Shown here one piece after another: positions 26,295 through 35,800 of a DNA stretch of 64,000 bases. Both the position numbers and the translations under genes were made by a program. The notes below the pieces were generated by a model. It worked only from the letters and a program-made list of their open reading frames with translations, was not told the origin of the DNA and searched no databases. Positions within the stretch are counted from its first letter, which is position 1, and every line of letters starts with the position of its first letter. Source of the stretch: Flavobacteriales bacterium (GTDB lineage Bacteria; Bacteroidota; Bacteroidia; NS11-12g; UBA9320); NCBI GenBank assembly GCA_020635435.1, contig JACJZU010000001.1, positions 496,001-560,000 on the forward strand, given 5' to 3'.

Positions 26295-26592
26295 TCAAGA
26301 GACAAATAACCAGCTTCCCGATCTGAGCTTTTTGCGGGCTGAGTTGTCGGAATCCTTCACGAATTCCGTTCTGGATGCCATTGAAAAAGCACCTCAGCCG
26401 GGTAAAACGGAACGGATCATGCGCATAACAGCTCGCTCACTTTATTGGGCTGCTGCTGCGAGTATTGTCCTTTTACTTGGAATTGCCATTCAGGAATCCG
26501 GATCGCTGAGCATGGATAATCTTTTGGGATTGGGTTCATACAGCGAGCTGGAAATTTATCAATACCTCGACTCAAACACATATGACTACTAA
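26281..26592 (+). CDS. Small single-helix membrane protein, candidate anti-sigma factor
   Basis: 103 residues. A soluble N-terminus (LPDLSFLRAELSESFTNSVL) is followed by one hydrophobic helix (SLYWAAAASIVLLLGIAI) at about residues 53-72 and a short acidic tail. It overlaps the end of the sigma gene by 14 bases and the start of the next gene by 11, so translation is tightly coupled. Size, topology and position match the small anti-sigma factors of ECF systems (for example CnrY), but I see no sequence motif that proves it. No zinc-binding ZAS motif is present. Confidence 0.65.
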   Translation: MNTTDQETNNQLPDLSFLRAELSESFTNSVLDAIEKAPQPGKTERIMRITARSLYWAAAASIVLLLGIAIQESGSLSMDNLLGLGSYSELEIYQYLDSNTYDY

Positions 26593-26965
26593 ACGAACCA
26601 TTTTATTGATAGCCGTTTTACTCACAGGATTTGCTGCCGGCTTTCTTGTAGCAGGCCGTCTGGCCAAGAAACGCATCGATCGAATCGTGGAACGGCACGA
26701 ACCGCGCTCCATGCCACACAGGATGCTGCAGTTACTTCAACCCGATGAATCGCAATTGCCGGAAGTCGATCGTATTCTGCATCGCTACGCTGACACGTTG
26801 CGGAATCTGCGTCGTACACATAGACGCGACCTCAAACAAGTACATCTAGCCATGCAGGAAGAGCTTCGACCTTTGTTGCATGAGGATCAGATCAAACGAT
26901 TGGAACGCATGCAAAAACGAATGATGCGACCACCCAGAGAAAAAAAAGACGCCCGTAGGGAATGA
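26582..26965 (+). CDS. CnrX/Spy-like membrane-anchored periplasmic protein
   Basis: 127 residues. An N-terminal membrane anchor (TILLIAVLLTGFAAGFLVAG) precedes an all-helical, His/Met/Arg-rich domain: ERHEPRSMPHRMLQLLQPDE, ILHRYADTLRNLRRTHRRDL, then VHLAMQEELRPLLHEDQIKRLE (an LTxxQ-like helix end) and RMQKRMMRPP. This fits the CnrX/ZraP/Spy superfamily of periplasmic metal or envelope-stress sensors. With the sigma factor and the one-helix protein upstream, the order is sigma, anti-sigma, sensor, as in Cnr-type metal sensing but with the genes in another order. Metal binding by the His residues is inferred only. Confidence 0.7.
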   Translation: MTTKRTILLIAVLLTGFAAGFLVAGRLAKKRIDRIVERHEPRSMPHRMLQLLQPDESQLPEVDRILHRYADTLRNLRRTHRRDLKQVHLAMQEELRPLLHEDQIKRLERMQKRMMRPPREKKDARRE

Positions 26966-27006
26966 AACTTGCAAACGCTATGTCTAATTGATACGAACAC
27001 TAAAAA

Positions 27007-27888
27007 ATGAACGCCATGAAAACAAAGATGCTAATTGTACTCGGCCTGATTCTGGGAATGGTCCGGGTAAATGCCCAGGAACAAAAGGACCGGGCTATGA
27101 TGATGACCGAACGCCTCGATGCACAGGTAGAGCTTACCGAGGCTCAGAAGGAAAAGGTATATGAACTGAACAAAAAGTTTGCTGAGGAAAGACGCGAAAT
27201 GCACCGTGACCGCAGTGCCGAAATGCGCGACGATATGCAGACAATGCACCGTGCTCACCGCGCTGAAATAGAATCCGTTCTCACAGAGGAGCAAAAAGCA
27301 AAAATGAAGGCACACCGGGAGGAGCAGAAGGAAAAGCATCAGGCGATGCGCAAGGAGATCGGCGAATACCGCAAAACTAACATCCATCCGGTAATGGTTG
27401 AAAAGCGCACAGAGCTCGACACCAAACTGAGCACTGATGAGAAGCGTTTGATCGAAGAAACTCGCACAGAGGTTAAGCGACTTCGCAGCGAGATGCGTGC
27501 GGAATTGAAAGAAACAGAAGGACCTGATCGGAGGGAATTCATGCGCGAAAATCCCAAGCGCCAGGAGATCCGCAACGTTATTGAAAGCAAATTGCAGCCA
27601 ATAGCAGATGCGCACAAGGCCGACCTGGAACAGATCCGCAAGGACCTCGAGCCACAACGTGCCATTTGGGAAAAAGACATGAAGGCCATTCACGAAAAAT
27701 ACAAACCTGAAGATGGTCCCGGCCACGGCCCAGGTGAATTTCACCGAGGCGGAAAGGGCGCAAAAGCCGGTAAAGGGAAAGGAAAAGGACAAGCGGGTGC
27801 ACAGCACGAAGCGCATTTCGGCAAGCACAAAGACCTCCACTTCCTGTTGATGGATCCAAGCAAGCCGATGCCGGAAACTGAGGATTGA
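27007..27888 (+). CDS. Spy/CpxP-like periplasmic protein with His/Gly/Lys-rich tail
   Basis: 293 residues. A signal peptide (MKTKMLIVLGLILGMVRVNA, ATG at 27007 or 27016) is followed by long charged helices with LTxxQ motifs (VELTEAQKEKVYELNKKF, VLTEEQKAKMKAHREEQ) and a second, related block (LSTDEKRLIEETRTEVKRLR), so it looks like an internal duplication of the Spy fold. The tail is rich in Gly, His and Lys (GPGHGPGEFHRGGKGAKAG) and ends HFLLMDPSKP, an ending I associate with Bacteroidota members of the family. Spy-like proteins are periplasmic ATP-independent chaperones. It is the likely output of the upstream sigma system, 41 bases downstream of the CnrX-like gene, and the unit ends in a strong terminator. 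Confidence 0.75.
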   Translation: MNAMKTKMLIVLGLILGMVRVNAQEQKDRAMMMTERLDAQVELTEAQKEKVYELNKKFAEERREMHRDRSAEMRDDMQTMHRAHRAEIESVLTEEQKAKMKAHREEQKEKHQAMRKEIGEYRKTNIHPVMVEKRTELDTKLSTDEKRLIEETRTEVKRLRSEMRAELKETEGPDRREFMRENPKRQEIRNVIESKLQPIADAHKADLEQIRKDLEPQRAIWEKDMKAIHEKYKPEDGPGHGPGEFHRGGKGAKAGKGKGKGQAGAQHEAHFGKHKDLHFLLMDPSKPMPETED

Positions 27889-27910
27889 TAAGGTATAAAA
27901 GCTTAAAAAA

Positions 27911-27944
27911 GATCCCGAGGAGCCAATTCCCGGGATCTTTTTTT
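27911..27944 (+). terminator. Intrinsic terminator of the sigma/Spy operon
   Basis: GATCCCG pairs with CGGGATC across a 13-base loop, followed by seven T. It lies 22 bases after the stop of the Spy-like gene. Confidence 0.85.
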
Positions 27945-28302
27945 GTTAACGACTGCGCTGAAACCAAGGGTTTGAGGGCCTTTTGGGGTCTTCACAGAAA
28001 TAATTAGGAAATATCGAAGCTAGAGCTGACCTTTGAATCCGGATAAATCTAAACAACTTTTCTAGTCGACCCGTACAATATTTGAGACTGGAGCAGGGTT
28101 GTAATGATTCTCCAAACCATTATTGATACACGATCCACTACCTTACCCCATTGATTTCACAAGTTGAACCTCGAGCCCTTTTAACAGGGGAATATACTAT
28201 GTGCGCTATGCGGAACATTACCGCATCATCAACGGCGGTTGTAGTAGGCGGATCATTAACCATGTCTTTTATTTAATACCTTACATATTTCAATTTTTAA
28301 TC
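27945..28302. other. Intergenic region and cold-shock leader
   Basis: No gene seen. The last 100 bases form the leader of the cold-shock gene and contain a six-pair hairpin (ATGCGG-AACATTA-CCGCAT, 28208-28226). An upstream C4TTTTAACAG4-type inverted repeat lies near 28177-28191. A clear TAxxTTTG promoter is not visible. The AT-rich bases just before the ATG (28260-28302) are typical of genes translated in the cold. Confidence 0.4.
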
Positions 28303-28497
28303 ATGCAAACAGGAACTGTTAAATTCTTTGACAAAACCAAAGGTTTTGGTTTTATCAAATCTTCCGAATCCGGTGAAGACGTATTCGTACACCAATCTGG
28401 CCTTATTGACGACATCCGGGAAAACGACCAGGTGGAGTACGATCTAGAGCAAGGCCGAAAGGGTATCAACGCCGTCCGAGTCAGAGTGATCGACTAA
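28303..28497 (+). CDS. Cold-shock domain protein
   Basis: 64 residues from ATG 28303, the normal size of a CspA-type protein. It has the RNA-binding motifs RNP1 (KGFGFI) and RNP2 (VFVHQS) in order: MQTGTVKFFDKTKGFGFIK and then GEDVFVHQSGLIDDIRENDQ. Such proteins bind single-stranded RNA and DNA and prevent RNA structure at low temperature or in growth. The open frame runs up to 28201, but those 34 codons do not belong to the fold. The gene has a long leader with a hairpin and a strong terminator 30 bases downstream, so it is a monocistronic unit. Confidence 0.93.
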   Translation: MQTGTVKFFDKTKGFGFIKSSESGEDVFVHQSGLIDDIRENDQVEYDLEQGRKGINAVRVRVID

Positions 28498-28526
28498 TCC
28501 CTTCTTCGGAAGCGATAAAAAACACA

Positions 28527-28558
28527 AAGCCCCTGCATTCGGTTGCAGGGGCTTTTTT
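28527..28558 (+). terminator. Intrinsic terminator of the cold-shock gene
   Basis: GCCCCTGCA-TTCGGT-TGCAGGGGC, a nine-pair stem, followed by six T. Confidence 0.92.
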
Positions 28559-28661
28559 GTAGGTTTTGCGATCTTTCGTGTTCGGCCCGTAATCCACACT
28601 GGGCAACAGCCATTTATTCATTAAGTGCCGCTACCACAACCAAGATTTTCTAAAGATGAAG

Positions 28662-28747
28662 CACATTTCCCAAGGCTTTACGCTGTTAACAGAGATGTAT
28701 GCATTGTCCATTCCATTCAAATTATCACTCCTTCACAAGAACGCTCA
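28662..28747. repeat. Dispersed repeat, copy A (86 bases)
   Basis: Matches 38455-38541 over its whole length with roughly a dozen differences and one indel. The shared cores are TTTACGCTGTTAAC and TCCATTCCATTCAAATTATC. In one frame it reads HFPRLYAVNRDV..., as copy B reads HFPGVYAVNGDVHVCPFHSN, but copy A is frameshifted by the indel. Confidence 0.75.
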
Positions 28748-28763
28748 CCGATCCCAATTAGAG

Positions 28764-28771
28764 TAAGTTTG
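28764..28771 (+). promoter_or_regulatory. Candidate -7 element of the T9SS operon
   Basis: TAAGTTTG, a full TAxxTTTG match between repeat copy A and the C10 tract, upstream of the 28925 gene. The distance to the start (over 80 bases) is longer than for the other promoters here. Confidence 0.3.
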
Positions 28772-28875
28772 GTTCCTCCATACACGAAAAAATATTACCA
28801 TTCGCGGAAATTGCCGTGACACAAAAAAAAATGAACCGGGTTAAGTTTACTTAATGAAAAAATCGTTAAACTCCG

Positions 28876-28885
28876 CCCCCCCCCC
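28876..28885. repeat. C10 homopolymer tract
   Basis: Ten C in a row, about 40 bases upstream of the TTG start of the 28925 gene. A tract of this length is prone to slippage. Adding one C would join ATG 28854 to the frame of the big surface protein. Confidence 0.6.
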
Positions 28886-28924
28886 AGTCGCCACCTTCGC
28901 AACGCTGCTCTGCAACCAAGTCCC

Positions 28925-31900
28925 TTGCGGAAGGTTCTATGCCGACAATTTCTACTGCGTCTATCCTGTGTGATTTTCGGATCCTGGGGTTTGTGGATAA
29001 ACAATCCGGTTCAGGCACAAATACCCTCAAAGGTGAAATATGCAGTTGAAGTAAATACAGTGCACGACGGCGTGGATTGGTTATTTTCAGCAGATACTGA
29101 TGCGGAGGGCAACATTATATCTTGTGGGTATACCTCGGACACTGCGGCCCCATACAACAATGAAATTGTTCCTTCCATTCTCATTGTTGATCCCAAGCTT
29201 CAATTCAGACGGCATAACAAGATACTCACGTGGTATGATGCGGAAACAGAGGACAACATATCTATCAATGGGGGATACAGCAACTTCCAGGAAGTACGAG
29301 CTTTGAATGATGGTTATCTGGCCGCAGGGTATGCCCGTGTGAATTCAAATGACAAACCTGCGGTAGCCCGATTTAACAGCGACGGAGATCTCACCGATTC
29401 GCTCGTGTTTTTCAGTGACGATACACAGGTCCAATACCGAATTTATGCCATGCGCGAATGTTACGGAGAAAATGGCAACCGCTTTTTCCTGCTGGCAGGC
29501 CACAAGGCCAATAAATGGTTCATAATGCGCATCAATAATAACCTGGAGTTTATGGACTCCAGCAGCATTGAAGATCCTACCAATTCTGGTTCCTTTTTAC
29601 CTGGAAACATTCGTGGAATGTGTCTGGATTACCCAAATGGAAGCAATCCGGGCAGCAAACCGGTGGTGGAGGCCGATTTTGCCGATCATGTAGTCTTAAC
29701 CGGGTTCCGGATCAAAACCTGTAATGAAATCAACAGCTTTGTATGTTATACCACAGTAGTGATCCGAATAAAATTTCCTGAATTGGACAACAGTGAAACG
29801 GCCGGTACCTCCGGGCAACTCATAGTAGATTGGCCTTCTTCGAACAGTTATTACGAATACTCTTGCGAATCAGGTGGGTATTACGATACGTATAACACCT
29901 TCGACTATACGGATTTCCCGGGAACGAACTGGCCTTGTTCTACCCAAACCTTTATAGGACAGCATAATATTATCACCGCAACTAATCAAAAAGCGGTGAG
30001 TAGCTGGCCGGCCAATGTAGAGCAAAACAGGGACGGAAATTTCATTCTGAGCAATATGGCCAACTATACGCGGTTAGGCTCTGGTATTTGGTCTTCCGGT
30101 ATGATACTTTCACCACTCTATCAACATGAGATTGATGATCGGCTACCGGATGATCTATATAGCTCCCTGATCGTTTTGCATGGGTACAACAGCGACTTCG
30201 ACGAAACTGCTACTCCAAAAACGATAGGCCATGCCAGCGGAATGGATTACATCAGCAGAGCACATTTTGATTGGGACGGAAACATTTATGTGAACGCCTC
30301 CATAGCCGATACGCTGATCGCCCTGCCACTTAAATCACCTGGGACAACCGATTTTGTATCCAATCACGCGTTGTTCAAGGCGACATTACATACTAGCGGC
30401 AGTCCCTGGACATTTAACCGGGAATGGTTTCGGGCCGCTTTGGGAGCCAAAGGTCAAACGAGCAGCCAAAGTGGTCGAGGCTGCAGTTTTGACCATGCCA
30501 TTACGCAGGAAAATGACATAGTGCTGGTCGGAGACAATCAACATCGGTATCCGTATTCAGAAACTTACAATGGTAAATCTAGGAAAGCGGATAACTACGA
30601 ATTGCTATTGTTCAATGGCGATTGCTACATCAATGCGGCACCCGAACTAGTGCAAATAGGTTCCAATTCTACGTTAAACGGTATCCCGGTATTCTCGGTA
30701 GCAGCCGCACTCACACCACCCAATACAGAGCTCACCTGGACTGGCGACCAATTTGTGAATACTACGGTAGTGGTAGAAAACGGATATACACTAGTTGTAA
30801 CAGGATCCACCACGTATATCCGTTTTCTGGATCTGGCGCAACTGAACGATACCGTTCCTAAACTTGGGCGACACTCGGGTATTATTGTACAGGCAGGTGG
30901 TAAACTTGTGGTCAAGGAAGGTGCGACATTAACCGGCCTGGGCGGTGATTGCAAAGGCAAATGGGACGGCATCCTACTCGGTGAATATGTGGATCCTATC
31001 CCGTTGAGCTATGCAGAGATGGTTTTGGAAAACGGCATTGTAGAGCACGCGCGGGTTGGGGTGGATGTTTATAAAGGCAAGATCAATGCGTACAACGGTG
31101 ACCCTTGTGCGGACGATCTGCACTTTGAGAATATAACCAACTTTATAAATAACAACATCTCGGTTCGTTACAACATGGGCTGGGCCGATGGATCGCTGAG
31201 TCGTTTTAAATACATCAATTTTGAAAGCAACGCGGCATTTTGGAACAGTGGCAAGGGCTTTCATGCATTCGTGGTAACCGAAGGGGTGAACGGCTTGGTA
31301 TTCCGGGGTTGTTCCTTTACCAATAGCTATACCGGACAAAGCGGCTTGTGTGCCGGAGTGGTGTCCAACAACAGTGGTATCGACTTTATCCCCGCACCGG
31401 TAAAAATGGATATACCACTAATTGGTTGCGACTACCCGCCCTATTCCGGATGTGAACTGGAAGGCCGGCCCAACAGCTTTACGGGTTTGTGGACAGGCAT
31501 TTATCACGGAGGTAACACCGGCGGAAACCGGATGCGGGTATGCGATGCGGAATTTACCGATTGCCGGGAGGCCATCATGGATGTGGTATCCAATACGTCC
31601 TTTATATACAGCAACGAGATAAGCTGGACCGAGGATTACAATGACCTCTCCTTTGCCGGCGGCGCTTACAAATATGGTGTTTTCAATACCTGGGCGTATG
31701 GGGCCAAAGTAATGGAGAATACCATTTACAATGAAGATACCGACGATTTTTTAGCCATTTACAGCGAACAGGTAGCCTGGGATGCGGGCTATGGCGGGGA
31801 GCGGGTTCGCAAGAACAACGTCGAAAATGCGTTGGAAGATCCACTGGGTACAGCTCAGAAAACCTGGGGCAACGACAGCTTTTTACAAATAACCTGCAAT

Positions 31901-32818
31901 ACCTATGTAAATATGGCCCAGGACTGGGAGATCAATGGGCAATTGGAAAATCAGGGCAATTCAACCGAACACAATACGAATTTATGGACAAGCTCCTGTA
32001 CCGGTTCGCAAAGTATTGATGCAAGTGGATTGAATAGGCTACTTAGTTATTTTGCACCATCATCCAGTGTTTATGAGCCAGATTGTAATACCAATGTTGG
32101 CAATGAAACATCCTCAGATGTTTTGCCCTGTTCTGCGCTGGATCCCTGTGTGGTTTACAACGACACCGGAGATCTGGTTTACGATGAAGAAACCGAAAAC
32201 TGGGAAATTATTGCCCTGAGTAAAAAAAATCCGGTTGAAGGCCTGTTGGACAGGCTGGGTAAGGGGGAAATCGCTACTGTCCGCGCTGAACTCCGCTCCG
32301 GGGATCTGTCAGCCATTAATACGAGTAAGGACTACAAGGACATCCTTCTATACTTCGAAACCATCCTCCCGGCATTCGAACAACAACGCCGTTTTGAGCT
32401 GAGACATGAAGAAATTTCCGTGCTACGCGCTCTGGCCCGGGCAGATAATTACACCGCCCGCCTTGCCGGGCATAGCCTGTTTTACTATGCAGGAATTCGC
32501 AGCGAACTACCCGGGGGAAAGATGTATAACGCACAACGCGCAGCATTTGGTGAAATGCTATACAGTGAACGGTTTGAACGAGGAACCCCCGGGGTTTGGC
32601 TATATCCCAATCCCGCAACGGGACATATCACTCTTCAAGCCGCTGAATCCCAAACCTGTAGTGTACGGATCTATGAATTGTCGGGGCGAGAGATCCTGCG
32701 ATTCAACCGCGTGTTGAACGGGCAAAAAATGGACATCAGCACCCTGAGTAGTGGTATCTACATCACACAGGTGTACGATGATCGTGGATTGATGTTCACC
32801 CAACGCATAATCAAATGA
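28925..32818 (+). CDS. Large T9SS type A surface protein with beta-helix-like middle
   Basis: 1297 residues from a TTG start. No in-frame ATG exists upstream, and the frame is open back to 28835. A hydrophobic segment (LLRLSCVIFGSWGLWINN) then PVQAQ serves as the signal peptide. The N-terminal 550 residues look like a propeller of repeated strands with DGN/DWDGN turns. The middle (about 620-1020) holds right-handed beta-helix-like repeats (HSGIIVQAGGKLVVKEGATL, VMENTIYNEDTD). A type A T9SS domain closes the protein (WLYPNPATGHITLQAAESQT, GIYITQVYDDRG). The start is uncertain because a C10 tract could place ATG 28854 in frame. Its stop overlaps the next gene's ATG by four bases, so the three cargo genes form one operon. 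Function unknown, likely surface-exposed. Confidence 0.82.
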   Translation: MRKVLCRQFLLRLSCVIFGSWGLWINNPVQAQIPSKVKYAVEVNTVHDGVDWLFSADTDAEGNIISCGYTSDTAAPYNNEIVPSILIVDPKLQFRRHNKILTWYDAETEDNISINGGYSNFQEVRALNDGYLAAGYARVNSNDKPAVARFNSDGDLTDSLVFFSDDTQVQYRIYAMRECYGENGNRFFLLAGHKANKWFIMRINNNLEFMDSSSIEDPTNSGSFLPGNIRGMCLDYPNGSNPGSKPVVEADFADHVVLTGFRIKTCNEINSFVCYTTVVIRIKFPELDNSETAGTSGQLIVDWPSSNSYYEYSCESGGYYDTYNTFDYTDFPGTNWPCSTQTFIGQHNIITATNQKAVSSWPANVEQNRDGNFILSNMANYTRLGSGIWSSGMILSPLYQHEIDDRLPDDLYSSLIVLHGYNSDFDETATPKTIGHASGMDYISRAHFDWDGNIYVNASIADTLIALPLKSPGTTDFVSNHALFKATLHTSGSPWTFNREWFRAALGAKGQTSSQSGRGCSFDHAITQENDIVLVGDNQHRYPYSETYNGKSRKADNYELLLFNGDCYINAAPELVQIGSNSTLNGIPVFSVAAALTPPNTELTWTGDQFVNTTVVVENGYTLVVTGSTTYIRFLDLAQLNDTVPKLGRHSGIIVQAGGKLVVKEGATLTGLGGDCKGKWDGILLGEYVDPIPLSYAEMVLENGIVEHARVGVDVYKGKINAYNGDPCADDLHFENITNFINNNISVRYNMGWADGSLSRFKYINFESNAAFWNSGKGFHAFVVTEGVNGLVFRGCSFTNSYTGQSGLCAGVVSNNSGIDFIPAPVKMDIPLIGCDYPPYSGCELEGRPNSFTGLWTGIYHGGNTGGNRMRVCDAEFTDCREAIMDVVSNTSFIYSNEISWTEDYNDLSFAGGAYKYGVFNTWAYGAKVMENTIYNEDTDDFLAIYSEQVAWDAGYGGERVRKNNVENALEDPLGTAQKTWGNDSFLQITCNTYVNMAQDWEINGQLENQGNSTEHNTNLWTSSCTGSQSIDASGLNRLLSYFAPSSSVYEPDCNTNVGNETSSDVLPCSALDPCVVYNDTGDLVYDEETENWEIIALSKKNPVEGLLDRLGKGEIATVRAELRSGDLSAINTSKDYKDILLYFETILPAFEQQRRFELRHEEISVLRALARADNYTARLAGHSLFYYAGIRSELPGGKMYNAQRAAFGEMLYSERFERGTPGVWLYPNPATGHITLQAAESQTCSVRIYELSGREILRFNRVLNGQKMDISTLSSGIYITQVYDDRGLMFTQRIIK

Positions 32819-35800
32819 AGCTGCCGGTTCAACAAAGGCTGTTGGCAGGATTTCTTTGTATATTCCTGCTGTTTAATAATGGTGGTGATAGCGTAACCGG
32901 GCAGAGCAATCTACAATGGTTGATTCCGCTAATTCCGCATTATTGGTATCCTGACCAAGTTGGTAAAGCTTATAATCTCGCTTTGGATTTCCGTACTGAG
33001 CCTGCGTCACTTGGATCCCGAATAACAGCGTCTCACAGTAATTATAACTTAGATCGTCCACTTTTACTGGTAAACCAAAGCGGAGAAATTCTCGCTTACT
33101 CGGTTTCCACCGACAGTATATCCATTCATCATTTTTTTTCAGACAAATCCTTTAACCTGCCCTTACCCCTGGATACGACACTGTTCAAAGGTACCCCGGA
33201 CGAAGGTCAGATTCCCTTCAGATATGCGTTTTCAGCGGTCTTGCCCACGGATCAACAGCATGTTTACCGGGTCGTTTTAACAGCAATTCTATCCAACGCT
33301 GCTTATACGCATTATGCCTTGCAAAGAGTCTATGAACTGGAATTCTTCAGTTCACCGGACAGCCTGTACCTGTTGGGGTTTAACTATTTAAAGCAACTGA
33401 GTTGGTACGGAGAAAGCAGATGGAAAAAAAAGTGGATTCCACACGGTTCAAGAAAACCGACCTGTATATTCACAGCCCATGGCAGCGATCCGGAGAGTTA
33501 CTGGATGGTGTACAGCCACCGCGATTCAACCGGGGTGGTTAAATACAATATCCGTTCTGGATTTGAAAAAAACGTGCAATTTTTTAGCACACTCAATAAT
33601 TTTATAATAACTAATTCTCACTTCAGTGGGAATCCGATCTCGTTTAATTCTAAAGGCAACAAGATTATAGCTGCGGGGTTTAACATGGATACCAGTCTGC
33701 TGAATGAACCTTCACGAAATAAACCTATCGATCCAAACAACTCCCTCTATATGTACGACTTTAATAACCTGACCGGTGAAATTTCCAATGCCGTAGTCGT
33801 ACACCAGTCCAGAGTTGTAGCTAATGGAAACACTTGGTTTGATCCAGAATTCTCATATGCCATCTTTTCTTCCAATGATTCAATCGTGTATGCCATGGTT
33901 GATCCCCTTTATCACTGGCCAAACGCGATTTTTCAATACAAACTTTTCGATACCACACAAACGGGCCCTTTGTTCATACCTTGGACCGGGAATAAGCATC
34001 AAATGTTCATAGGGGATGCAAAACTGGGCCCGGACGGGCAGATCTATATAACAAGCGCGTTCTCTCATGGATCTCCAGACGATCTTGCCGTCATCCGTTA
34101 TCCCAATCGAAGGGGTACCGCCTGTGGGCTGCTTGTCTTTAGTGAAGACTCCTTGAGGAATCTGGCCGGGCCATATTACCCAACAGGAACCATACCTGTC
34201 TTCCAGAACTGGCCCAGCTTCGTGGAACCCTATCACCGGCTGGGGTTTGAACCCGGACGCTCCTGTTCGGGGAAATCCACCCGTGTACTCAACGACTGCG
34301 ACAGCAACTTCTTTAACCGCTACCGCTTTTATTTTGGCGATGGCGACAGCGCCGAAATGAACAACAACACCCGCCTGGCCGATGGCTCCTGGGCTGTGGA
34401 ACATACTTATGCACTGCCGGGCCGCTATGCCGTGCGCTTGCAGGCCTTCCGTAAAAAAGGTTCCTGGCTCTGGTATACCGATACCATAACCGTGTTGCAA
34501 AGCCCCAAAGCCCTGTTTGCCAATCGCGACAGCACCGGCTGCCAGTGGATTGCTTACCGCTTTGTAAATCAGTCACAGGCCTCCTTTAAAAAACAACCCA
34601 TTACCTGGTTTTGGGATTTTGGCGACGGCCACGATACCGTCTTCGTACAAACCCCGCCAAAGGCCAAACCAAACCCACTTCACACCTATACCCAAAGCGG
34701 CCTGTTTCGGGTTACCCTGCGCATAGACGACGGTTATTGCCGCGATACCTTCTACCTGGATAACCGGGTAAATATCTTACCCGCCCCCCAGCCGGGTATC
34801 ACTCTGAACGCCACCTATGGATGCACACCCTTTGAGGTACACTTTGCCCGCACCTGGCAGGATGCCACCGACAGCGTGCACTGGCAAAGTGGCGACGGAC
34901 AGGATTACCGAACCGAACAAGGCCTGCATACCTACCGCAAGCCGGGCAGCTTTGAGATCACCCAGACCTTGTTCGGACCCACCGGTTGCGTTACGCGCGA
35001 TACTCAACGTGTTGAGGTGATCGAAGGCTTTGAGGAAGATTATTTGCCGTATCTGCTTCGTGCTACGTTGGAGGGAACCGACAAGGTGCTGGTAGAATGG
35101 CAGGAACACCCCAGAGCCGGTGCTTATAACATGTACCGCAACGGAGATCTTGTTAACAAGATCTCCGCAACAGAATATCTCGAAACCTACGATCATCCAA
35201 AGGCACAATACCATATCCGGGCTCTAAACCTCTGCGAGCAGGAAAGCGCCCAAAGCAATCCGGGGCAATTGATCCTCTTGCAGGGCGAACAAACCGGTAA
35301 CGAAGTGGCCTGGGTGAGGTGGTCGGGCTATGTACAATGGAAACAGGGCGTTAGCCGCTATGTGGTGCAAATGAACACCAGCGTTCCGGGCGAGGACGAC
35401 GCTGCGTTTGTTGACCTGGCTGTGCTGGACAGTGGTACTTTTCACCTGGAAGATCCACAATACCGCAGCGATGGGGCCTGGCAAAAGTGCTATCGCATCA
35501 AGGCCATCAGCATCGAAAACCCCAATTTGGTGAGTTACAGCAATGTGCTTTGTCTGCCTTATGCACCGGTGTTTTTCATACCCGATGCCTTCAGCCCCAA
35601 TGCCGATGCACACAATAACAGCTTTGGGCCCTTCAGTTTAGGGGTAACGGATTATACCTTGCGCATTTACAACCGCTGGGGCGGCGAGATCTATTCAGGT
35701 CGTCGCTGGGATGGCACTTACCGCGACCTACCGGTGCCTGCCGGCAGGTATCTGTACACCATTGAAGGAAAAACGGCTAAAGGTGGGAATATACATTTAA

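Larger units (their letters stand above)
28559..28924. other. Intergenic region upstream of the three-gene T9SS operon
   Basis: It contains repeat copy A (28662-28747), a TAAGTTTG promoter-like element (28764-28771), a run of nine to ten A near 28822-28831, and a C10 tract (28876-28885). A short reading frame starts at ATG 28854 (MKKSLNSAPPP) and would join the downstream gene if the C tract gained one base. No independent gene is supported here. Confidence 0.45.

Noticed and set aside
27031..27840. 269-residue ORF antisense to the Spy-like gene
   Set aside because: The Phe/Leu/Cys-rich translation comes from the complement of Lys/Glu/Arg-rich codons; no family features.
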